A stretch of 64,000 nucleotides of DNA from Linepithema humile (lineage: Eukaryota > Arthropoda > Insecta > Hymenoptera > Formicidae): positions 16,201,501-16,265,500 of the forward strand of contig NC_090131.1 in assembly GCF_040581485.1 (NCBI RefSeq), given 5' to 3'. Below are positions 40,401-50,427 of the stretch, one piece after another. The notes beneath the pieces are model-generated. The model saw nothing but the letters and a program-made list of their open reading frames with translations. It was not told where the DNA came from and searched no databases. Position 1 is the first letter of the stretch. Each line of letters begins with the position of its first letter. Position numbers and translations under genes: made by a program.

Positions 40401-43126
40401 ATAGACGAAAATAATCAGAAGATCACTTCACGAATCGCAAGTGCAAGTGCAAACAAACTTTATCATAGAATTCTAGACACTTCTACTCCGCACATGTTCC
40501 GAATTCGCGAGCCTGAGGGATGCTACCCCATATGAGCGTCACATATGTCGAGCTCTCTTCGGCAGGACCCTTCCTGCCGTCCCATGATGTAGTAGTGGTA
40601 CCTTGATGTCTCGCTGTCAGTGGGGTGCACCTACGGATACTATTACGGTAGGGCAAGTGCGGTTCAATACGCTAACACGCCCGCCTATTTTAGATTTTGC
40701 AGAATCATCGACCCAACTCCAAATTCATGCTGTTTCCAAAGCCTGACAGATATAGATTTTCAATAATAGAAATTTAAGCAGCATTCTTATACCGTTGAAA
40801 GTATTTCGAGAAAATCAGTAATGCATTTATTATTATTTTTATTTTAAAAGGATAATATTTTATGTGATTGTATTAATTAATAAAACTGTACAATCAAAAA
40901 TTATATAGAAAATAAATGATCGTTAGATAATAGTTTTCAATAATTCTCAATTTCTTATCGATAGTCTTTTTACCCGACATACGATATATTTTGTTAACTA
41001 TTGATACACGGACTACCAAGTTTGGCAATTGAATCGAAAATCCTGTTGACAGTTTTATCCGCAGGCACGTCCCCTTAAACGGGCATATGCAGGGACAAGT
41101 TCTGGAATAAACAAGAAAACCAGAATCGAAATATTATCATAGCCGAATAATAGGCTTAGAAGGTAAGCTAACTAGAGGGTATACCTACGCAAACCGTAGC
41201 AATACTGTATCACACGACCCTTCCAATTGGTAATTGGATTTGACCGGTGCGGTGATGTTCATTTGACATCATTGGGACATTTAGGTGCGTCGACACCGCT
41301 CGCTATTGGATTAGTAGAATATTTAAGAAGTGCGTAAGATCTATTTATTATTCGATATCCATCCATCTTTTCTAGATCAATACTATCGATACTTATATTA
41401 AAAAACTTATTGCGGTAAGGAAGCAAATTTTTATAAGATATATTAAAAATGATTTTATTGAAAGACGCGTAATATTTCGAATTCAATTCCAACAGTTTTT
41501 TGCAAATTAAAACGATTCTTTTTTTAAGGACCGAAGCATAACAGAGCAAACAGTATCACTTCCATTTCTAAATGGCTTCTCATACTCCAGAGTCGCCTCA
41601 TTGCCATAAGGTGGCAATGTTACAGGCCGTTGGGCAGCTGAGAGGGATCTCATGAATCACGACGCTGAAAGAGAGACTTCAGAAAAAAAAGAGATTGAAA
41701 CCGGTTTGGCACGCGCGCATGTCGAGTGTTTCGTAATGATGCCTGCAGACCCTCATTAAGCTTCATTATCTTGCCGTGTGATAAACATTAATCGGCAACC
41801 CTTGACACTTTGTATATAATAGGTATAAGTTACGTAGCTTTCGTAATTATTCACTGCTGAATTTGATTTCACACTAGTGTTAACAAATATACGAATATAC
41901 GAATATTTTGATTTCAATTTAGTACTGAAAATTTTTCTACCAATTGCGATTACTTGTTTTATGATAATGTGTAGCGTATTGATATCACTCTTGGGTTGCA
42001 CACGATTAAAATTAGTACGTAGCACGACAGATAGCTAGAAGAGAATATTTAGAAATGTTTGCAAATGCAAAACAGTCAAAGAAGTAGATTCAAGACGGTT
42101 GAAGTGGAAAAAAAGGGAAAAGAGCCAAATTACCCGGCACAGAACACATTATCTCCACTTGATAGGCCCCACACCCTCGAAGCAGTGGCTCTCCGACGTA
42201 AATTGCTCGAATAAGATTTCGGGAAGAACGCGATTTTCTTCGCGTCTTACACTAGTAAGAAGATTGCGAAACACTGCGAGTTTCTTCTTTCTTCTTTCCC
42301 TTCCAACTTCGCGATTGCCTTTATTCCCTCCATCACATAAATTTATTCAAACAAATTCTATAATTACTTTTTCGACCCAACTGCCATTCGACTCAAGATT
42401 TATATACTCGATTACTTAGCAATGCTCAACATTTTTGTCGTTGATCTTATAAGTTTATGATAAGTTTAAACTTTTCAAAAAAATTAAATTAAGATAAAAT
42501 TGTATTATCTTTACAAATATTTCTTGAAACATAAAACATTTCAGGTGAATAATGATTCAACATTTTTATCACGCGTATCATATCTGAAAATTAATTAATT
42601 GCTTTTTTCTAAAAAAAACAAGAACTGATAAATATATGTATAAAATATTAATGATCAATTTGTTGAAGCAAATTTCAATATATCAATATCAACTTTAGTT
42701 TACACGATCTGCTTATTCCGGCAATTTGCTCATTGCATGTAATTTAATTTCTTGATGCTTTTAATATTTAAATTATTTGGCATAAAAAGTATATAAAAAG
42801 CGGAAAAGTATATTTAAAAAATTATTTTTTTAAGAAACTGTAAGTTATACAACTGCGAAAAACTCATCAAAAATGTTGCATTACAATAATAAAAACTTTA
42901 TGTACAACTATTCACATCTACCTATAATGTTTAACGTTAAAAATAATATATCGAGAATGCGACAAGATGGTTCGCAAATATGCTTGTTGAAGAATACGGT
43001 AATTATTTTAAGAAAAATAAATGTCGCATCGAGAAGAAAATTAAGAGATTGCAAAAAATGTTCATTTAGACGACAGAAAATGCAGTTTTTCAACATTTTT
43101 CAAATAATTAATTTCTATAACTTTTG
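34406..43126. other. upstream flank of kn, mosaic, no gene recognised
   Basis: GC-rich blocks at about 34560-35060, 35330-35790, 36980-37290, 37680-38160, 38520-38860 and 39170-40050 alternate with AT-rich DNA. A GCTC run lies near 34795-34817. A balanced island at 40490-40740 has a perfect 7-bp hairpin (40560-40579). The last 700 bases before the promoter are strongly AT-rich. Being next to kn, this is the likeliest place for upstream enhancers, but none is demonstrated. Confidence 0.55.
40560..40579. repeat. perfect 7-bp hairpin
   Basis: CGGCAGG and CCTGCCG flank an ACCCTT loop, within a balanced-composition island at 40490-40740 surrounded by AT-rich DNA. Confidence 0.5.
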
Positions 43127-43165
43127 TATATATACCTAGCGAGACAGAGCGTCGCAGCATCGACC
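43127..43165 (+). promoter_or_regulatory. kn: putative TATA box and start site of kn
   Basis: An 8-bp TATATATA lies at 43127-43134, exactly where a long AT-rich stretch changes to the GC-rich block that runs into kn exon 1. A start about 25-30 bp downstream would fall near 43158. I see no clear match to the insect initiator. TA-rich octamers are common in this AT-rich DNA, so the call rests mainly on position at the composition boundary. Confidence 0.3.
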
Positions 43166-44424
43166 TTATGCGTGCTACGGCTCGCGCCGGAATAAGCAGC
43201 CTCGTAACGTCGCCGTCGCGGCGCCACAATTCTTGGAATCCGAGATGGGCGTCGGTGGAAGCGCAAACGGCTCCATCCATTGGTCGGGTGGATCGCAGTG
43301 GATTGGTGAATTCTACGAAATGGGCACGACTATGTGAACGGACTGGTTGCTGCGCCGTATCGCTCGTGGCCGCGCCCACCACGATACTCGAGGTCCGACC
43401 CTACTGGGACTTGCTGGCGCACCGCTAGTGCTGGTCCTGACACATTCGACAAGCGGCGCCGTAACGGGAAGCAACGTGCGACTGGGGACCTCGAAGGACC
43501 TCTCCGCTGGTCACGAGACATGCCTGCGACGTTTTGGCGGCGACGATAATACGCACCAGGGTACCGCCGGCAAGTGCTCAGATTACCACCGTACACGTTC
43601 GTGTTCCAAACATCACTACCGGGTATAGGAATCACAGAACGATCTCGAAGGAGCAGTTACGAAGACGTCTCTGGGGAAAGCGCGTTCAAAAGGCAGCCGA
43701 TGACTTTCGCCACGAGGTCCACTTCAGACACGCGGTACGTCGCATAGAGAGTGTGATACAGCAGTGATAAAAACCCGCGAACATTCCACCGACGCAGAGT
43801 ACGAGAGACACAAATTCGCGCGGGCAAGTGAGAACAGTGCATTGTGAGACGCGAACTCGTGGCACGCACTTTCGGACGCATGTGCACCGGCACGCGGTCG
43901 GTGCGCCCGACTTGACGGTGCAGCCCGGAACGACGCGACACCCCGTCAGTGGTGAGCGGACATTCATGCACCGCCACGGGCTACCGGCCGCTGGCGTATC
44001 AGTGATAACGATTCATGCACGATCCTAAAGAAACGTGGCACCGCGCGCATCCGCTTTGACGGAGAGACAACCGGTGGAGTCTCTCGCAGAGGCGCGAAGG
44101 GGTAATCGAGGGGGCGACGAAGGTTCCTGCAAAGAGTGGCAACGCGAAGAAGGAAGCCTGTTGCCCCAAGAGAGTCCTTACGGCCTCACCACGCGGTCCG
44201 ACGAGTGGAGCAGTCTCCTGCCCAGCTCCACGATCGTGGGTGCTGGGGGGTCGCCATGGCTCGGACTCGGCGCCGGGGGTGGTACCGGGGCCACCACGGG
44301 GGGTGGAAGCCCCGTCGAGCTCGAGGGGCACTGGGGACGTAAGCTGTACGGCGCGAGTGTGGCACCGCCGCCTCCGCCACCTCATCATCATCCACGGGCA
44401 CCGCTGGTTTTCGCGCCTCAAGAT
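43158..44424 (+). other. kn: kn exon 1 leader, with upstream in-frame open stretch
   Basis: This GC-rich block is continuous with the first coding exon and is probably 5' untranslated sequence, at least in part. It holds several short ATG-initiated frames: one at 44016 stops after 14 codons, and one at 44256, in a strong GCCATGG context, stops at 44342. The frame used by kn is open from just after a stop at 44026-44028 and stays open for 132 codons to the ATG at 44425. That stretch encodes Gly-rich then Pro/His-rich sequence, with WGRKLYG at 44332-44352. This motif closely resembles the very start of Drosophila Kn. So part of the block may be translated, from an upstream spliced ATG or a non-AUG codon. 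One possible internal acceptor, a pyrimidine-rich tract ending in CCCAG, ends at 44225. Confidence 0.55.
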
Positions 44425-44495
44425 ATGAGGCAAATACTGAAGGAGGAACCTGTGCCACGTGCTTGGCCGCAGCCCGCTCTCACCGACAACGGAAC
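44425..44495 (+). CDS. kn: collier/knot coding exon 1 (from the only in-frame ATG)
   Basis: This exon encodes residues 1-23 plus two bases of codon 24 if translation starts at ATG 44425, whose context has G at -3. It is the only ATG in this frame after the stop at 44026. The peptide opens MRQILKEEPVP. The LKEEP segment matches a KEEP segment in the tails of vertebrate EBF (MKEEPLG) and fly Kn (LKEEPLG), and fits a sumoylation-type motif (hydrophobic-Lys-x-Glu). The exon ends at a good donor, AC|GTGAGT, in phase 2. The first base of exon 2 completes a Thr codon, giving TDNGTVGVGRAHFEK. Because the conserved WGRKLY motif is encoded in frame upstream, the true N-terminus may be longer. The exon identity is secure, but the start codon is not. 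Confidence 0.75.
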
Positions 44496-47400
44496 GTGAG
44501 TACACACAAAAATATATGTTATCGTAAATCTTTGAACGTTTGACGGAGAGCAGTTGGTGTATGAGATATGTGAAATCATTATCTATCAGCGATTAGATAA
44601 AATTAGTATAGATATTGTCGAGAGAATATATCTCGCTGAATAGTAGTTTCCGAGAAGTTCCTTTTTTTCTGTTTAAATTTGTTATCGGAATATAATGATC
44701 AGTTTATCGAAGATACATCTACATTATTTCAAGAAATTTTATGTGTGACATGCGTGAACGAATGAAAGTTGTTTTGTTTAACTATATAATTTTCGAATCG
44801 CACATGAAACAATGACATAATTTATTTGTAAATGTAATGACAATAATTTGAAAGAAAGAAAATAAAAATATTTTACACAATATTTTTGCTAGCGAGTAAA
44901 TTTATCGCATTACGCAATAAAACTTCCAACCAAGTTTCTATCTTTATCTTGTAGAATGCTATTTTCTATATTTTATAAAATGCTATATTCTAAAAAAACC
45001 GGATATAAAGTATTTTCAAAACTTGTGACGTGTCAGTACTTCATCAATCATCATCATTATTTAACAATAAGAAAAAATATTTATTATATAACGTTAAGAT
45101 TGCTCCGTTTGTTTTTAATTCAATCTAATCAAATAATTTAACAAAGCATGCGAACGTCAAAATGTAAAAATGTATTTATCTTTAATATAGGAATCAAAAA
45201 TATGTTTGTGCTGCACTATAACGTTTGCCGTCGGATCGCACGACGAGTTATATCCCTGTACAATATTAGCAACTTGATATTCACTAAAATTGTAACAATT
45301 TTTATTACTGTAAGTGCTTAATAAAAACTAATTTTGCACAAATATGCAAATTATAAATTTGTTAAAAAATAAATAAATTATTTTATCTTCAACAGAAAAA
45401 TTTCGTATCCAAAAAATTCATATAGTAAAATTCATATCCTAAATTATATTGACAGATTAAATCTAAAGCCTTGCATTTCAAACTTGTTAGCTAAATTTTT
45501 AAAATATGTAAAATGAAAATACTTTTATTGTCCAGAATTTGGTGAAAACTAAAATCTCTATTCATACAATAAAATATGTATGTATTTCTTTAGGTCCTAA
45601 CATAAAACCGATTAAATACGATTTATTCATGGTTCAGCATTTTCTTTTGCATCATTTTCAGATTTTCTTTCACCATTGAGTTTCTTCTATCACAAAACTA
45701 CCATCGCATTTCACATTCGCATTCCGCATTCAACATTCAGATGACAATATTTGACAGCTGACAACAATGACCGTTTTTCATCGTCAAGCGGTATACGAAG
45801 AAAACAAACGCCCGCTTTATCTTCACGAGCATACCATTTGAAAGCGTGCGGTGGCACACGTTCCTGCGTTTGACGAACGATAAACCGTGCTTTATTGCAG
45901 CTTCGCTTAAGGGATTTGTACGACGTGCAAACGACGAAGATACCTACGACGACTCGGGAAGGTAAACCGGGTGAGCCGGCGGATTCGCTAATCCAATAGC
46001 GGTTCTCTTAACTAATCCCTTCCTCCAAGTACCGTGACACGGAGACCGACCGGAATTGAGTTAATGTAATTGAGAATTTTAGCGCCTTTTGTTCATCGCC
46101 TTGTCCCGAGCTTTCCCCGTACTTTCTCTCTCGTTCATCCAATGGTTATTCCTTCGGGCTATCCGAGCTAGCCTCTCTGCGAAAGAAAGACAAACATTTT
46201 GACCCGCAAACCCAGAGCGTGAAAATTTTTATTAAAGCTGTTCGCGTACTGTATTATTTTTTTGATCGAAAATGAAACTGCATTTATCACTTAAAAATCT
46301 CATTGAACGTAAATTATAATGTAAATTTTGCTTTAGAATAACTAAAATTGAAAAATAAAAAATCCGAAAAAATTTATATTTACATAAATTAAATATTATT
46401 ACAGATCGAAACATGATTATCGATGAAAGAAGCAATCGTAAGTGATTCAATTATTGTGAGATACCTAAATTGAGTGTTAAATTTCGCAGCATGGATTTTC
46501 TTTTTGTTAAACTTAACTAAATCAATGTTGCGGCAGTTTCAGATAATTGCCTTACAGGAGTTTAAGAGTCACAAAATGTTAAGCGTCAACTTTCGCCTTC
46601 ACGGAAACTCAAACTGGAAAGTTTCGTTTCCTGCTACGAGAAACGGTTGTACCACACAACTGCGTTACACCGAGATCAACTTTGGGAGGAGGTCTGCGAA
46701 ACTGTTTTAAAACTCGCGAAAAACAGGCATAAACTCTCACGCTTTTTAAAAACCCGTAAAAAAGTTATCCACCTAATGAAGCAGTAAACCACCGCACACA
46801 ACTGAAGGGACTGTCGCGCGGCGGTAAAACGATGGCTTCTCGTATGAATCAGAGAGAAAGGAAGAAGAACGAGTGGGAGCAAAAATTGCAATCAATCTTC
46901 AAAATAGTTGCTCTGACAAATCTCAACATAGGCACATTGCAATGCACATACGCACGAATCGTACTATTGCATACTGCGTATTGCAGTAAGAACTGATTCA
47001 AAATGCTTCCTTTATAAAATTTTTAATTAAAGTTAATAATTTAAAGACAATTATAAATCAAAATATCAAATGTTTAACGTATTTTAATGATTCACATGCT
47101 TTGATATAATATATAATTATTTTAACTTAATTAAAACATGGCAAAATTATTTATTATTACGAGGATTCTCATGCGGAGTGTTTGTAAAATATACATGCGC
47201 TCCGTAGGGTGTTAATAACTAATAGATTTTTATGCGGTAGAAGCTACGGTGAAACACAACGCTAAATTGAACAACGCTCTCGCAGTAACGCGCGCCGGTA
47301 GCAAATTACATTCGGATATATTACAAATTGCTCATTATCTCCGCGCGCATTATGAATCGTGTTGGGCGCGAGCGTAAACAGAGTACGCTTCGAGCAACTC

Positions 47401-50273
47401 GCAATAACTAACGCCGCGTATTACCCGCGGATTTATCGTAATTCTCTACGATTGCTTTATCCGCGAATTCGTAACCATATCGGTGGGTTTGTATTATCCA
47501 CATATTTCGTACATAATGCATGGCGCGCAAATAGCATAGGTCGCGTCACGTGTATGAAGTATAAGCAGCATCGATCGGCTATCCGGCAAATCCGCCGGTT
47601 CCTCGCCGAGCGCGAGACTTCGGAGATTGCGCTCCGTCATCGTTTAAATGTCGATTACGTCGTTACCGTGTACGCGCGGTGATTCCGCAGATTTCGCGGG
47701 AATGAAAAAGCTCCGTCGCAATTTCCTCTAACGCGATATAAAGCGCAATTCTCTTCATAACTTCATGCCCGCACGGTTCGTAAACCGCGCGATGCCGCCG
47801 CTTTTATTCGCCGGTACACGTATAATCGCGCGATACTCGTGACCGGCCTCGTACCGGTCTTGCGATTCCTCTCGCGATCGAGAACACGCTGTTAAGAGTC
47901 GAGTTATGGCGTCCCACATCTTCATTTGCGTATTTGAATATGCGTCGCGCTTTAGGATATCACCGTTGGTCGATCGGAATCTGCAAATCGAATTGCACGG
48001 GCACTTTAACCGACGCGAAAGAATAATCACGCGGTGGAATAACGGCGGGGAGGGTCGAATGATTCGCAGGTGCTGGAACGAGCGGCGTTATCTGCGAGCC
48101 GAAAGCGCACGCGTGGTAAATTGCACGCACAAATACAGTAAACGCGAATGGAGCCGTAATTATCACCTCGGCGTCGGTTGGTAGGCCGAGCAACACACGC
48201 GGCGGCATAAGCGCATAAAACGCACGTTATCCGCATATATTTGTGCGATATAACGCAAGCGTTTAAGTATTTATGCGACACTGTAAACAAGAAGCGGCAC
48301 AGAAAGTAGTCGTTTAAAAGATGAATATTAAAAAAACCCGATAAATTATGAAATAATTGGCGAACTGCATCATGCTACGTTTTACATATCGCTTTTCTTG
48401 GAAATATTTAATTAATTTAATTAAAGATCAACAAATTGCATCTACGTTATAAATTTTAAAATTTTACTGTTGCGATATCAATACGATCTATAGTATATCT
48501 GATTAAACAAATAACTATTTTAAAAATTAGTCGGTGTAATACTTTATAAGTGGTAAATTTCGTTCAAAAATATTTCGATTATACACAGCGTATACTATTT
48601 TTTATTTTGTATTATATTACAATATAATGTAGCCATAAAAGTTTGAATTTTGAAATAGATTTATGATGTTAGAAGAGAGAAAAAGAAAGGAAGAAAAGAG
48701 AGAAAGCGCGTGGCACTCAAACGCGATGTTGAAAAAATTTATTTAAACTTAGAAACCAATTTCTTCCTACTAATTTATGAGGTGAGTTCGCACACACGGA
48801 TAATCGCATGCGCATTATTGTCATATTAGCGATACGAACTGCACGCGTATGCGCGTGGTTTTCCGCAATCCTCGATAGTTGCTTCAAAAGGTGTGGTGGT
48901 GTGTAGCAATGCGGGTGATAATATAACGGTGCGGCAGGACGTGCCTACACGTTATATAGGAATTGGTGCATGGCAAACGGGGCAAAATAATCGGACGTCG
49001 AGAGTTATGGGGCGCGAACCGGCGGCCGGTTAATCAGCCACCGATAATTATCGACACGGGCAGTACATCACTCCCCTTCCTCTCCCAACGCATCCACCCC
49101 TCGGTCCTCCGCCGCGATCCGCCGTTTCCCGAAAGCCAGCGTTGCAACCCCTTGCAACCGACCCCTCAACGTCCCCTCGCGCGTCCTCCCTCTACCTGCC
49201 GGCGGCTCGGCATCCCACCACCTGGCGTGACAAACGCACCGCCGATACCATCATTTATTTCGCAAATGTGCTGCAAAACTGCCGCTATTCATTTTCGGTC
49301 CAGTCGATTCAGTTTTCCGCTCCGAGGGTCCGCCCTGATGGCCGTGCGCGCAGCTCTGTACATTCGTGCGATGGTTTTATCGTTTCGCGACGGCACGATC
49401 ACACAGACCGGCGCCGATAATGCGATTTCTCGGCGGTGATTTTTAACTGCCGACTGATTGCCGACGAATACACGTTCTATCGCAAAGTCAAAAATTCTTT
49501 AAGCGGCAGCAATTATATTTATTGCCGATTGACAGAGATTTGTCTTTGGAACTTTGAGAACTTTAAGAAATTTGTTGAAGTTTGTATTATGCTATATTAT
49601 TGCGAAAAAAAAGACAAGAATAAAATAAAGAGAGTTTTAGAATATAATAAAATTCTAATAATGTAATAATGTAATAACTATTGAGTGTTGATTATTAACG
49701 CCGGTGACACGAAGAAGTAACAAAATGGTAATAAACACGCTCGAATTTTACGAGATCAATCCGAGCTTGATATCCGCATGCGGGCTACGCGAAGCAACCT
49801 ACTCGAAAAGGGGTCTTTCTGTGCCATTACTCAAAGATGGCATTGGAGTCCGCTGGCCTAATCTCGGCACATGAGACCTTAATGGGATTTTAAGGCGTCG
49901 AGGCCACCTGCGCGCTTCCCCACCGTCGACCTCGTTTGTCTTTCCTCTCTGCCGGTTTGGGCATTCTTATTGCATCCAAGGACGGGATTGATACACCTCT
50001 TTGACTCTGCGACGGAGAATATCGCTTAAAGTTCCACTCAATTTTAAATTTTAAATCAAAATTCAAGAATTATTCGCGCTTGTTCGAATAAAAATTAGCA
50101 TTATCTTTATATTAATATAAATTGATTCGTTTAAAAGAGTCGCCAAGTCACAGACAGTTGGGTGTACATATGCAATAACAAATATCGCTACACATTTATA
50201 TTATGAATATTATAGTATGAAAAACACATTTCAAAATGGACGATTGTAAAATGTTGCCTCTAAATAATTGCAG
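44496..50273 (+). other. kn: kn intron 1 (5.8 kb)
   Basis: Bounded by GTGAGT and TTGCAG. The first part (44500-45780) and 46200-47160 are AT-rich with no conserved-looking coding sequence. Two CpG-rich blocks, 47270-48260 and 48800-49450, stand out against this and are candidate regulatory modules. No repeat element or second gene was recognised. Open frames in the CpG-rich blocks are long only because stop codons are rare there. Confidence 0.85.
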
Positions 50274-50427
50274 GGTTGGCGTGGGCCGCGCGCACTTCGA
50301 GAAACAACCGCCGAGTAATCTGAGGAAGAGCAATTTTTTCCATTTCGTAATCGCCCTTTACGATCGACATGGCCAACCGATCGAGATTGAGAGGACGTCG
50401 TTCATGGGCTTCGTCGAGAAGGATCAG
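50274..50427 (+). CDS. kn: collier/knot exon 2, start of COE DNA-binding domain
   Basis: This is the most diagnostic exon. It encodes residues 24-75, including RAHFEKQPPSNLRKSNFFHF (positions 29-48), FVIALYDRHGQPIEIERTSF, and ends FVEKDQ. These segments are nearly invariant in the COE/EBF family from flies to vertebrates. The FVIALYDR form is insect-like, while vertebrate EBF1 has FVLALYDR. Arg41 in the LRKSN segment corresponds to Arg63 of mammalian EBF1, a DNA-contacting residue needed for binding. The acceptor is AATTGCAG|GG and the donor is CAG|GTAATG. The intron before it is phase 2 and the one after is phase 0. Nothing appears broken. An in-frame ATG at 50236 lies just before the acceptor and could serve an alternative transcript. 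Confidence 0.97.

Noticed and set aside
41599..41619. 8-bp hairpin around ATTGCCA/TGGCAAT
   Set aside because: A stem this short is expected by chance many times in a window this size, and there is no supporting context.
43999..44505. 168-codon frame antisense to kn exon 1
   Set aside because: It is the shadow of the GC-rich kn exon 1 on the opposite strand.
47359..47682. 107-codon frame in kn intron 1
   Set aside because: Begins at TTG in a CpG-rich block. No family resemblance and no reason to call an intronic gene.
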